Counted from the stretch's first letter, positions 7,673 to 16,314 are shown. The stretch: DNA of 22,886 nucleotides from Streptomyces sp. MMG1121 (GCF_001280015.1 NZ_LGDV01000246.1:1-22886), one strand, 5' to 3'. Notes: generated by a model not told the origin, from the sequence alone. Numbers and translations are program-made.

Positions 7673-9666
7673 GGTGTGGTCCCCCTCGGTGATGCGGTGG
7701 GCGGTGGCGTGTCGTGAAGGGCGAGTCCCTGGGCCGCGGAGATCCTTTGGAGCAGCCGCTCGGTGGTCGCGGCAGCTCGTACGGCTTCGCCGGGGGCGGT
7801 GCGCTCGGCGGCGCGGGCGCTTGCGTACAGGGTGGCGAAGGTTGTGCCACGCTTGCCCTCACATTGGTCGGCCGCGTCGACGAGGAGGCCCAGCAGCAGG
7901 TCACCACGATGTCCGGCATCGGTCGCCGTATGCAGCCAGCGCTCTGCGTAGGGTCGCCACTCAGCATGTGGCAGCTCGTCCAGCACTGCTCGCCAGCACG
8001 TGGTCACGCAGGTCTGCACCCCGTTCTCCTCCACCAGGGCGCTGGAGTTGTCGTAGGGGGCGATGAGCGCCACCGGATCACAGGCGGGTAGAAAGATACG
8101 GAGTTCGGCGGGGGAGAGGGCTGAGCGTGCCAGGCGGTCGAGCAGCCGCCGCCGTAGTCGGCTGCTTGTTGCCACCAGTTCGCACACTTCCTGCAGGGCG
8201 CGGGTGGTGCCGCGCTCCCGGCGAGCCAGGTGGTACAACCGGAGCAGGGCCTGATCGGGGTGGCTGGACGCGATGACATCCGCGCACACCCGGACAAGGA
8301 CCTGCGCGAACTCTCCCTTGAGGTGCTTGTTGGCGCACCACTGGTAGATCCGTTGGCGGAAGCTCCTGCCGTGTGCTGGGTCGTTGAGCCCGCAGGTGAG
8401 CGCATGGACTGCGGCCTCCAGGCGGGCCCGGCTCGTGGTCGTGGCGCTCCAGTCCTCGGCCAGGGAGGCCAGACCTTCACCGCGTCCGGTCCGCAGATAC
8501 TGCGCGGCCAGCCGCGCCACCAGTCCGTCACGGACCTCCCGGGTGACGTGTGGGTCGTTCAAGTCCACGCTGCCCGCGGCCCAGGTGCCGAGATGCTGTC
8601 GCAGTTCGGGCATGTGATCCCAGAAGTGGGCGCGGATCGCGGCGTCGTAGTCGAGCTCCGTGAAGCGCACGTGACCGTCTGGTCCGGTACCGGCGGAAAT
8701 CTCACGCAGCCGCTCGGCGAGGTCCTTGCGTTGGAGTAACGGGATTTCGTCCGGTGGGTGCCTGAGGGTGCTGAGCAAGAGTTGGGCCGCCTGGTGGACG
8801 ACATCGGCATGGGCGCCGTGCAGCATGGCGACCGTGATCAGCAAGGCGCGCTGCGGGCCCTCGCGTAATCCGGTGACGACTGTGGCGATCTCCTGGCGCC
8901 GGTCGTCCCGCGCTTTGCGAGCCGTTGCGCACCACTGTCGGAATCCGTGGCCGGCGGGAGCTGCCTCGCGGGCGCGGCGCACCAGGTCTGCGAAGGCCGC
9001 GATCTCCCGCATCGGCCACTCGTCATCCGGAATGTCGACCGTCTGATCAACAGCCAGGTACTGCTCGTGGGGCACACCATGCACCCGAAGGTGGCGCTGG
9101 AAGACCTGCAGCGCGGGTGGGCGTCGGATTTCAACACGGTATTGCTGTAGGTCTGAGTCGAGCGCGCTCCCGTGCGGCATGACGACCACGAGATGGGCGT
9201 GCTGGTCGTGCACGGCCTTGCGGAGAGTAGAGAGGTCCACTCGGGCTGCGGTCCAGCGGTCGGCGTGGGTGGCCGACAGGTCCAGCAGCAGCCGGTCGCC
9301 GGCGCCGACGAGATCCGGGTCCCTCAGGGGCAGTTCGTCCTCCTCGTCGGGCAGCAGTTCGTGGAAGACGCCGGTGTCCTGGTGATGTTCGCGGAGAAGT
9401 ATCCGAGCCGCCGAGGTACGACCGCTTCCCGGGGTGCCGGCCAGGATGACGGTGCCGGTGTCGGACAGCGTGCGGCGGGCTTCTCCCATGCCGATCGGGT
9501 CGACCAGGACCCGGCGCAGCCACGTGAGCTGGTCGTCAGCGACACGCCGGAAGGCGGATCTGTCCGTATCCTGCAGATGAGTGCCGACGGTGAAGTAGAT
9601 GTCGCCGCTGCCGGTGTGCATGGGGCCGCGGGGGTTGTCGACCCATGTGCTGTGGCGCTCGCTCAC
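7669..9666 (-). CDS. P-loop NTPase (STAND-like) with N-terminal GPMHTGSGDIY signalling motif
   Basis: The 665-residue protein begins with a 24-residue extension holding GPMHTGSGDIY (14-24), nearly the same as GPIHTGRGNIY in the neighbouring TIR protein. The P-loop is GTPGSGRT (77-84), where the usual Walker A Lys is Arg. A Walker B-like strand GDRLLLDLS lies at 123-131. The remaining 450 residues are helical and resemble a repeat or sensor region, without a clear TPR consensus. The proposed role is a nucleotide-dependent switch or scaffold that recruits the TIR effector through the shared motif. GTG start at 9666 overlaps the TIR stop as GTGA; its own stop overlaps the next ATG. Whether it hydrolyses ATP is open because of the Arg. 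Confidence 0.75.
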   Translation of the reverse strand: MSERHSTWVDNPRGPMHTGSGDIYFTVGTHLQDTDRSAFRRVADDQLTWLRRVLVDPIGMGEARRTLSDTGTVILAGTPGSGRTSAARILLREHHQDTGVFHELLPDEEDELPLRDPDLVGAGDRLLLDLSATHADRWTAARVDLSTLRKAVHDQHAHLVVVMPHGSALDSDLQQYRVEIRRPPALQVFQRHLRVHGVPHEQYLAVDQTVDIPDDEWPMREIAAFADLVRRAREAAPAGHGFRQWCATARKARDDRRQEIATVVTGLREGPQRALLITVAMLHGAHADVVHQAAQLLLSTLRHPPDEIPLLQRKDLAERLREISAGTGPDGHVRFTELDYDAAIRAHFWDHMPELRQHLGTWAAGSVDLNDPHVTREVRDGLVARLAAQYLRTGRGEGLASLAEDWSATTTSRARLEAAVHALTCGLNDPAHGRSFRQRIYQWCANKHLKGEFAQVLVRVCADVIASSHPDQALLRLYHLARRERGTTRALQEVCELVATSSRLRRRLLDRLARSALSPAELRIFLPACDPVALIAPYDNSSALVEENGVQTCVTTCWRAVLDELPHAEWRPYAERWLHTATDAGHRGDLLLGLLVDAADQCEGKRGTTFATLYASARAAERTAPGEAVRAAATTERLLQRISAAQGLALHDTPPPTASPRGTTP

Positions 9667-10415
9667 TCGTCGTCGCCTTCGCGCCGGTCGGACTCACCGA
9701 AACGATGCCGGATGTCTCCGTGATGGTCGCCTTCGAAGTACGTCATCCCGTCGCCGGAGAAGTGCCGGCCACCCGACACGTGGCGCGAGTCCTGGTAAAT
9801 GTTGCCTCGCCCTGTGTGTATCGGCCCGTTGGAGCCCTTGATGACGGTGCCGCCGACATCTCCGGTGAAGTCCCGGCTCTGTACGGCCGTTCCGATCACG
9901 TCTCCGGTCGAGTTCGTCACAGAGCCGGGCGCGGGCGAGGCGGCGGCGTCCCGGTCCACGTCGTGGAGGCCGGTCATCTCGGCCACCAGGTCACCGAGAC
10001 GCTTCAGCCCCGCCTCGGTGTCGTGCCCGTCCAACCGTATGGACTGGAGGTCGGCCAGCCGCGCCAGCTCGTCCGGCAGGTCCGCCTTGTTCAGTCGATC
10101 CGTCTTCCGGCCGTCCAGTACGGGAACGACCGGGATCCCGCAGGTGAAGGCCTCCAGAATCTCTTTGCGTACCCAGTCCTCCGGGTCACGCAGCCGCGCC
10201 TGGAAGTTCGTCCAATCCGGCCCGATGACAGCCAGGAGCACGGAGCAGCGCCGTAGACCCGTCAACAGCGCGTCGGGATACGCGCTGCCCGGGGAGATGG
10301 ACTTCGAGGCACGGAAGGCGCGGTCCCGGCCGAAACGGCGTGACAGTTCGTGGTCGATGAGTGCGGCGGTCTTGTCGCCGTCCCCAGTTCGGTAGTTGAT
10401 GAACACATCGGTCAC
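9663..10415 (-). CDS. TIR-domain protein with two C-terminal signalling-type motifs
   Basis: The TIR domain covers about 1-150. VFINYRTGDG is box 1, LLAVIGPDW a core strand, and DPEDWVRKEILEAF carries the expected catalytic Glu (E85), so NAD+ cleavage is predicted as in many bacterial TIR immunity proteins. The rest is a Gly/Ser/Asn-rich tail with motif 1 around 170-187 (GDVIGTAVQSRDFTGDV) and motif 2 at 197-207 (GPIHTGRGNIY), then a Gly/His-rich end. Motif 2 matches the NTPase N-terminus and motif 1 resembles the Bell-like protein tail. GTG at 10415 has AGAGGAA upstream. It starts 14 nt after the regulator gene and overlaps the NTPase gene by 4 nt. Confidence 0.88.
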   Translation of the reverse strand: MTDVFINYRTGDGDKTAALIDHELSRRFGRDRAFRASKSISPGSAYPDALLTGLRRCSVLLAVIGPDWTNFQARLRDPEDWVRKEILEAFTCGIPVVPVLDGRKTDRLNKADLPDELARLADLQSIRLDGHDTEAGLKRLGDLVAEMTGLHDVDRDAAASPAPGSVTNSTGDVIGTAVQSRDFTGDVGGTVIKGSNGPIHTGRGNIYQDSRHVSGGRHFSGDGMTYFEGDHHGDIRHRFGESDRREGDDE

Positions 10416-10429
10416 GGCCGTTCCTCTCT

Positions 10430-11734
10430 TCAGGAAGCAGGGAAGTGCGATAAGGAGCCCAGACGTGCAGCCAGTTGGCGTACTGAGGCGTGATGGGAGC
10501 GGCGGCCCAGGACGTGGGCGAGGCGCCGGAGATCGATCGTGACGGTTGCGGACCGGACGGCTGCCACTGCGTCGAGGAGCGGTGCCGTCGTAGCACAGGC
10601 CTGCTCGATCTCACCGGCCGACGCGTAAGCAAGCGCTCGGCGTACGCCGTACCGCACCTGCGTGCGCACCGCCTCGGGCGAGACGCGTGCGAGTTGCCGG
10701 GTCAACTCCTCTGCCGCCTCGCGCGGTTGGCCGAGGTCGAACAGGCACCACCCGGTGATCATGCCGACCGAGTCGGGCAAATGCATGCTGCCGATCACTG
10801 GTGTGTCGGCATCGTCCTCCTGGCGGGTCAGCAATGGCCGTGCCCTGTCCAGAGCGCGAAGGCATGCGTCGCGGTCACCGGCCAGCGCGTGACCCTGGGC
10901 CTCACGCTGCGCAGCCAGCCCGCGGATTCGCGCCGGGAGCGTACCGTTCTGCGCGCGCCGCGCGAGGGCGACCGTCTGCTCTGAGTCGTCCTGGTACAGC
11001 GTGACCAGCGCCCGACGGACCAGCGCATACCCGGCCAGCGCCCGGTCACCGCCGGCAGCCGCCAGATCCACCGCCCGCTGCGTCCACCAGAGTGCCGCCT
11101 GTTCGTCTCCGGTTTCCTGCACCAGCCAGCCGACGTACTCGGCATACCGGGAGCCGAGTTTCAGTAGACGCCGACGGGTGCGGGAGTCCGCGTGCACGGA
11201 CAGTTCTCGCAACGTGTGCGTCTGTGCGATCAGGCCCGGCAGCAGGAAGCCGGGCTCCACGCTCTGGCCGAGCCGGCGGTAGTGCGTGAACAGCGAGCGG
11301 GACGCTTCGAGCATGCCGCCCGCAGCTGCCGCGGAGACCGGTCCTTGGCCACCAGTACGCCATCTCATCAGCGACGCGGCGCCGACGCTGACGGCCTGCC
11401 GCCGGCTCACGGGCTGGAACCAGCTCGGACCGTCCGGTGACAGCTGCATCATCCACTCCTCCTCGTTGATCCCGCTGGCCACCGCTGTGTCCGGTGCACC
11501 GACAGTGGGGGCGGCGACCAGGGCGATCAGTGCTCCGCCTGCTTGCAGGGCGGCGTCGCACAGTCTGGCGAGATCGCGGCTGGGCGCCTTGATACCTCGT
11601 TCGACCTTGCTCAGGTGCGCCTTGCTGTAGTGCACGGCGGCAGACAGTGCGGTGAGACTGAGTCCGGCGTTCAGGCGCCTTTTCCTCAGCTCCTCGCCGA
11701 AGTCGGTGGACGGCTGCGGCACGGAAACCTCCAT
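10430..11734 (-). CDS. XRE-family regulator with TPR-like C-terminal region
   Basis: The 434-residue protein has a Cro/CI-type helix-turn-helix at about 12-68 (GEELRKRRLNAGLSLTALS and HYSKAHLSKVERG). A long helical repeat region follows, with TPR-like units (ALWWTQRAVDLAAAGGDRALAG, GWCLFDLGQPREAAEELTRQL). This layout is common in Streptomyces regulators that sense peptides or partner proteins. It is the first gene of the operon with the TIR, NTPase, membrane and Bell-like genes, so it probably controls them and itself. ATG at 11734 or 11740 is possible; neither has a strong Shine-Dalgarno, and a nearly leaderless start is conceivable. A perfect inverted repeat lies 26 bp upstream. Confidence 0.85.
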   Translation of the reverse strand: MEVSVPQPSTDFGEELRKRRLNAGLSLTALSAAVHYSKAHLSKVERGIKAPSRDLARLCDAALQAGGALIALVAAPTVGAPDTAVASGINEEEWMMQLSPDGPSWFQPVSRRQAVSVGAASLMRWRTGGQGPVSAAAAGGMLEASRSLFTHYRRLGQSVEPGFLLPGLIAQTHTLRELSVHADSRTRRRLLKLGSRYAEYVGWLVQETGDEQAALWWTQRAVDLAAAGGDRALAGYALVRRALVTLYQDDSEQTVALARRAQNGTLPARIRGLAAQREAQGHALAGDRDACLRALDRARPLLTRQEDDADTPVIGSMHLPDSVGMITGWCLFDLGQPREAAEELTRQLARVSPEAVRTQVRYGVRRALAYASAGEIEQACATTAPLLDAVAAVRSATVTIDLRRLAHVLGRRSHHASVRQLAARLGSLSHFPAS

Positions 11735-12191
11735 AACCATCCATCCAGATGAACGTGGCTGCCGCACGAAAGAGTGCGGCAACCACGGCTGGACGGACAA
11801 GGTGAATGATGCTGTTTCCCGTTTCCTTTCCCGTAGATGGGACGCCGCACGTGTGGCTCCAAAAGTCACGATCACTGATGACACCTGGCTCTTCGATCGC
11901 TATGGAGATCCAGGTGTCGAAGTCCAGCCCCACTACCCCGCCGCTTGACCGTGAGGCCAGGCGGCGCCTGGCGGTCATACGCCTCGTACCGCCGCTACCG
12001 GCCGAGGGCGTTGAGGGCCTGCGCCACCATTCCAGGGCATCGAAGACCTCCCCGAACTTGACCCAAGTCGAGGTGGTCGGGAAGATCATCTTTGTGAGGC
12101 AGAACCAGCACATCGTGCCCCGGGTAGATCGCGATGTACCCGGGCCAGCCCGCCTGCTGCCTTCCGGACGCGCGTACGGCATCCTTCAGCG
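11735..12191. other. Divergent intergenic region between the XRE operon and the orphan membrane gene
   Basis: Apart from the inverted repeat at 11760-11781 this 457-bp stretch holds only short, low-quality frames on both strands. On the minus strand at 12000-12150 a decayed coding fragment (PGHDVLVLPHKDD) can be read, but it shifts frame and I cannot assign it. Promoters for both flanking transcription units should lie here. Confidence 0.4.
11760..11781. promoter_or_regulatory. Perfect 8-bp inverted repeat upstream of the locus A operon
   Basis: TGCCGCAC (11760-11767) and GTGCGGCA (11774-11781) flank the 6-base centre gaaaga, 26 bp before the regulator's start. Position and symmetry suit an operator for the XRE protein (autoregulation) or a 5'-leader hairpin. 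No clear -10/-35 pair was recognised. Confidence 0.45.
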
Positions 12192-13097
12192 ATGAAGCCC
12201 GATCCCGAACCCTGGTACAGCACCACCCTCAACGTCTGGACCCTGGCGGGAGTGCTCGTCGCCAGCTGGACCCTCGTCAAAACGATCACCGAGGGGTGGC
12301 GCCGCACTATCGGCCGTAGGCGCTACCTCACCACTCGCCTCCGCAAGATTGCCCCCAGAGTCCGGCACGACTATGTCGAGTCCTTGCTTGGCGCGCCGAA
12401 GTGGCAGTCGACGATGGAATGCACCCGTCTCACTGCCGCTGAGCTCGAAGAAGCCGACGACAAGGTCAGAAAGGTCGAGATCACCGTCCGGACCTGGCCC
12501 CTGTCACGGCTCGGGTACCTGGTGACCTGGTCCGAGGACGACGTCGTGGTCATGTACGGGATCACCACGACCAGCTGGTGGTTCCGGCCTCGTGTACTGA
12601 TAGACCAGACGCAGATCCGACTGGGGAAGACCGTTTTCGCAGTCCTCAATGACACCAGCGAGCACCGGGCTTGGCTTGGCAACCGCCGGTTCGGGTACCT
12701 GGAGAGCCACTACTTCGGCAACCCTGGCGGCTACCGCTGGTGGTACGTCGGAGTCAACGACATGGGATACAACGCCGTCCCTCTTTCCCTCGACTGGTTC
12801 GACGACAAGGACGACTCTCGCATCCGGCTGCTGCCCGACAGACGAGACGCTTACCGGGCGAGCGCACCGATCAACACCGTCGTCGTCAGTAGTACGGCGC
12901 TGTACGAGGAACTCCAGGATGGCAGCTTCTTCGGCATCTCCTTGGGAGTCGACCAGGACTTGGTCCGCTTGGCCGATCCAGAGTTCCACGTGCTTGACAG
13001 CCGGATCAGCCGCGCTCAACGGCGTATTCGGGAGTGGCGCTGGCGCCTGAACTACCGCCGCTGGGAGAAGAAGCAGCGGGTCCTGCAAGACCGGTGA
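12192..13097 (+). CDS. Membrane-anchored protein, resembles ETEC_3214-domain family
   Basis: The 301-residue protein has one N-terminal membrane helix (about 13-31, NVWTLAGVLVASWTLVKTI) and a soluble part. The soluble part carries FGYLESHYFGNPGGYRWWYVG and an earlier LLGAPKWQSTME segment, followed by a basic helical tail (RAQRRIREWRWRLNYRRWEKKQR). The central pattern recalls the ETEC_3214-domain proteins of enterobacteria and actinobacteria, whose function is unknown; this is recall, not a search result. The gene is transcribed alone, divergent from locus A. The start at 12192 lacks a strong ribosome-binding site. A role in the surrounding conflict loci is only suggested by position. Confidence 0.65.
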   Translation: MKPDPEPWYSTTLNVWTLAGVLVASWTLVKTITEGWRRTIGRRRYLTTRLRKIAPRVRHDYVESLLGAPKWQSTMECTRLTAAELEEADDKVRKVEITVRTWPLSRLGYLVTWSEDDVVVMYGITTTSWWFRPRVLIDQTQIRLGKTVFAVLNDTSEHRAWLGNRRFGYLESHYFGNPGGYRWWYVGVNDMGYNAVPLSLDWFDDKDDSRIRLLPDRRDAYRASAPINTVVVSSTALYEELQDGSFFGISLGVDQDLVRLADPEFHVLDSRISRAQRRIREWRWRLNYRRWEKKQRVLQDR

Positions 13098-13099
13098 CG

Positions 13100-13345
13100 G
13101 TGGTGTTGAGGACTGCCGGCCGGAGGAGCTGGGTGACGATGGCTGGGTCGGCTCCGGCTTCGAGGGCTGCCTAGTAGCGGGCGAGTCGTCGCTCACCGTC
13201 CTTGATCGCCTGGCGGGTGCTTGACCCTGTTCGGGGTCTGGGTGTCTGCGGCGCTTGCGAGGGGTGAGGGCTTCGATGGCGGCGGTGAGCGAAGGCCCTG
13301 GCGGTCCACTGGTCCAGGGCCCGGCAAACGACGTCTTCGCGCAGG
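13100..13345 (-). pseudogene. Remnant of a large serine recombinase C-terminal region
   Basis: On the minus strand the sequence reads NLREDVVCRALDQWTA, then in a neighbouring frame LTAAIEALTP. It returns to the first frame with QAIKDGERRLARY, an in-frame TAG at 13171-13173, and AALEAGADPAIVTQ. These segments in this order are the familiar coiled-coil and C-terminal part of Streptomyces serine recombinases. Two frame changes and a stop show decay. It lies directly behind the stop of the 781-aa gene, so that gene was probably brought or flanked by a former element. Confidence 0.65.
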
Positions 13346-13376
13346 TTCGTGCAGGTATCCCGCAACCGCCCGCGTC

Positions 13377-15722
13377 TTATCCGCCGCTCAGTCGGGCGAG
13401 CTGCGGAGAGGCTCCAAGTCCCGTCAGCAGGCTGACCTTGGGTACGGTTTTTCCAACTCCCTGGCGCCCGGCAATCTCGGACTTGAGGGCTTCCACAGTC
13501 GTGGCAGACCACTGTGCCTTGGCCGTAGCCAAGATGAGACCGGCCGCTCCAACGAGTGTGCACCCTTCCATGAGCTTGCTGGCCTCGCGCCGTCGTGCCT
13601 TGGGATTGTCACCGAGCGAGTCATTGCTCTTGGCTTCCCCCAACCACAGCTCCTCGGTGGTGGCCAGGGCAAAGTCCATCTCCACGAACCGGTCGCCGTC
13701 CTTGAGAAGTTCGAACTCCTCGCAGACCAGTGCGTGTCGCGCCCAGTACTGACCGCGTAGATACTGCGTGGCCAGCAGGGGTACGTCTCCGTCGTTCATG
13801 ACGAGTTCAAGGACTGCGGGATGGAGGTCGTAGAACCAACGCGGCTCGTGTGTTACGGGCTTCCAGCGGTCTTTTGTCAGCTGGTTGTCACCTCCACAGC
13901 GCCTGCAGCGGTAGCTCTGGCTGATCTCGGCAAGAGGGTAGAACTCGAGAATGGGGCAGTGGCCGCAGCCCAGGATCAGCCCACGGCGCAACACGCCCTG
14001 TGAGGCCCATTGGTCGATCTGCTCTCTGCGTGCTGTCAGATCCCAGCCAGGGGCGCCGTGGGCCGCGATGGCTTCCCAGGATAGTACGACCGCGGACTTC
14101 AATTTCCACCAACTGCCGTCCGGACAGCCATTTGGTGCGGTGTCGGGCAGGAAGCGGCGTAGCAATGGCCATCCCGGGCTCGCGGCCAGCGCTTCCAGTG
14201 CGGCGCGGGATCCAAGGAGGCGCTCGGTGATGGAGGCGCGTTTCCCGGCCGGGCTGGGAAGGACCTGGATGCCTTCGGCGGATGCTGAGACCTGCAGGAT
14301 GCGTTTGATGCCGGGCCAGGCCAGTTTGGGGGACGCCAGCGAGCCGGCCAGTGACGCTCCGCTGGGCACGAAGTCGAAACGGTGAGACCAGTACGTGATG
14401 CCGCCGTCGGCGGCGCGCACGAAGGTCTCCCACGGATTTTGATCGTCTGCGGTGACGGTCGACGGCCCAAGTGCGGCCAGCGGAGGCAGCGGGTGGTTGG
14501 CGGCGGTGAGAGTGAGCTGCCAGCGGTGCCTGTCTGGATCGAGGCCGCGAGGAACCTCAGCGGCCAGTGAGAGTGATGCCTGAAGCGAACCGTCCGGTTC
14601 CACAGTGACGGGCAGGGAACGTGGCTGTTCCCAGGCGTCTTTCAAGACCACCATGAATGGGTGATCCAGATCGATGTCGGTAGGTGCTACCACATCGAAG
14701 CGACGTTCCTCCTGCTCTGCCTCGATCTGCCGGATGGGGCGCTTGTCCCATCTCGACTCGATGCGCTGCCGGGTCTCCTCCATGCTCAGCGACGCGCTCG
14801 TCACCAGCAGCCGGTCCGATTCGCGACGAGAAAACAGCCACATGTCGCTGAGCCCAGGCTCTGCCCACGGAAGCCATGTCACCGAGCCAAGGATCTGCCG
14901 CAGGGCTTCGGCAAGCGCGAAGTCTTCGGGCTGGTCGCCCAGGATCACGATGCGCCTCCGGGGCCGGAACGCTCTCGTGATCGGGACACACAACCCGGCC
15001 TCGTGCGAACGCAACGTCCTGAAATTATCAGGTGCACCCGGGTGCAACTGCGAGAGCAGCGGCGCCTCGGTGCCCCTTGTTGCCGCGTCCCGCCATTCCT
15101 TGACCGTGATCTGCCTGTCGATCGCAGACTCTTCGATGCCGACATGCATGGCGTAGGCCAGGGCCTCCGCCGTAGTCACGAGACTCCTCGGCACACCGAC
15201 GAGCGTGGTCGTGGCCACCTCAGCTAGCGGCGTCAGTTCACGAGCGTTGTCGTCGTCGAACAGATGGCTGCACTGGATGAGGTCTTCTCGTCTATTGATA
15301 GCGAGCTGCGAACGGAGCTGGTCAGCGGCCACTTCTGCTTCGTGCACGGCGGAGCCGTTCCAGGGTTCCCTGCGGAGCATTTGCCTGAACTGCTCACCCG
15401 CAGCACTGTCGGAGATCTTACGTTCGGCCAGCAGCCTGTCGACGGTGCCCGGATTCAGCGCGTCGTACGTGGCCCACGACGGGATGTAAGCAAGCACGTG
15501 GTCGGGGTTCAAACGAGCCAGGCATCGTTTGACGGCGGGGTGTCTAACCGCGCTCGAAGGCACGACCACGCTTCCGCTGCAGCCCCACACCGTCGACAGT
15601 CGCGCAAGAGCGGCTGCAGTCCAGGCAATCCAGTGCTCGTCGACGTGAGGTGCCACTACGACGTTCCGGGGCGGCCTGGCCGCATACGACAGCGGAAGAA
15701 AGGTGATGGGCTGCTCAGGCAT
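13377..15722 (-). CDS. 781-aa protein of unknown family with zinc ribbon and PD-(D/E)xK-like nuclease signature
   Basis: I do not recognise the full-length protein. The N-terminal half has alternating strands and helices (PRNVVVAPHVDEHWIAWTAA; RRRIVILGDQPEDFALAEAL). A zinc-ribbon-like pair CGHC (586-589) and CRRC (606-609) lies in the C-terminal third. It is followed by EMDFAL (Asp683) and LWLGEAKS (Glu696, Lys698). The D-(12 residues)-ExK spacing, preceded by a Glu, is the hallmark of PD-(D/E)xK nucleases of the restriction-endonuclease type, and the following conserved-looking helix fits that fold. A DNA-targeting defence function is inferred. It stands alone between a recombinase remnant and a transposase remnant. 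ATG 15722 is the only good start; the ribosome-binding site is weak. Confidence 0.7.
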   Translation of the reverse strand: MPEQPITFLPLSYAARPPRNVVVAPHVDEHWIAWTAAALARLSTVWGCSGSVVVPSSAVRHPAVKRCLARLNPDHVLAYIPSWATYDALNPGTVDRLLAERKISDSAAGEQFRQMLRREPWNGSAVHEAEVAADQLRSQLAINRREDLIQCSHLFDDDNARELTPLAEVATTTLVGVPRSLVTTAEALAYAMHVGIEESAIDRQITVKEWRDAATRGTEAPLLSQLHPGAPDNFRTLRSHEAGLCVPITRAFRPRRRIVILGDQPEDFALAEALRQILGSVTWLPWAEPGLSDMWLFSRRESDRLLVTSASLSMEETRQRIESRWDKRPIRQIEAEQEERRFDVVAPTDIDLDHPFMVVLKDAWEQPRSLPVTVEPDGSLQASLSLAAEVPRGLDPDRHRWQLTLTAANHPLPPLAALGPSTVTADDQNPWETFVRAADGGITYWSHRFDFVPSGASLAGSLASPKLAWPGIKRILQVSASAEGIQVLPSPAGKRASITERLLGSRAALEALAASPGWPLLRRFLPDTAPNGCPDGSWWKLKSAVVLSWEAIAAHGAPGWDLTARREQIDQWASQGVLRRGLILGCGHCPILEFYPLAEISQSYRCRRCGGDNQLTKDRWKPVTHEPRWFYDLHPAVLELVMNDGDVPLLATQYLRGQYWARHALVCEEFELLKDGDRFVEMDFALATTEELWLGEAKSNDSLGDNPKARRREASKLMEGCTLVGAAGLILATAKAQWSATTVEALKSEIAGRQGVGKTVPKVSLLTGLGASPQLARLSGG

Positions 15723-16314
15723 CCGTCCAGTCTTGCACCCGCAGGTTGACGCAGGGTGCCGATTATTCCGTCCGCCCAGTTCAAGCCGTATGTATGTGCA
15801 TGCTCGTGGAGGAGGCCGCCGAGTCGATCATGCAGGACGGCCGACGACCGCAACCGCCAGGCCACCACCCGGGAACGCAAGAGCTGCAAGCCGGTGATCG
15901 GCTACAGCTACATCCACTTTGCCGAAGCCGACCACTCTTGGCTCGCCTGCAGGGCAGTCCTCAACGACGAGCGCCAGGCCAGCGCCATCGCCTTCTCGCG
16001 ACGTGCGAACACCTTCTTCACCGCGTACACGTACATGCGTCCGCTCCTGCTGGCCGTCAGTGTTGCCGCTGCCCGAACCAGCGTCCTCCCCGAAGCAATG
16101 TTCAGGATTTCGGCATCCCTGGCGAATCCGGACTGCACTCACGTAAGCACGCTGCACAGTGAGCCACGGGTGGGCGATCCGAGTCCCTGTTCACCGTCGC
16201 ACGGATCGTTCGAGGTACGACCACGGGCAACTCGGACCGCCGGAACCAGTGGCAACGGCATGAACGTCCTTGCTATACCTGCGGAAAGGCTGGCCAGGGG
16301 GAAGGCGGGACGGC
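15723..16314. other. Intergenic region between the nuclease-like gene and locus B
   Basis: Besides the IS481-like remnant (15870-16065) no intact gene is supported. The 250 bp before 16315 should hold the promoter of the two-TM/NLR pair; I see no convincing consensus boxes. Confidence 0.4.
15870..16065 (+). pseudogene. Remnant of an IS481-like transposase
   Basis: The plus-strand frame reads GYSYIHFAEADHSWLACRAV then LNDERQASAIAFSRRANTFF. This matches the pattern of the DDE-domain segment in IS481/IS3-type transposases, where the first catalytic Asp region is GYxYxHxAxDDHSRLAY and is followed by DE-x-x-x-TA-x-x-F-x-x-RA. The DD-H-S-R part is degraded to AEADHSW, and the frame loses similarity after TFFTAY. 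No ends or target duplication are visible. It is a fossil, not an active element. Confidence 0.6.

Noticed and set aside
11046..12182. 378-codon minus-strand frame overlapping the XRE gene; its N-terminal MCWFCLTK looked HIT-like
   Set aside because: The C-terminal two thirds is the XRE gene read out of frame, and the N-terminal part lacks the HxHxH motif of HIT proteins.
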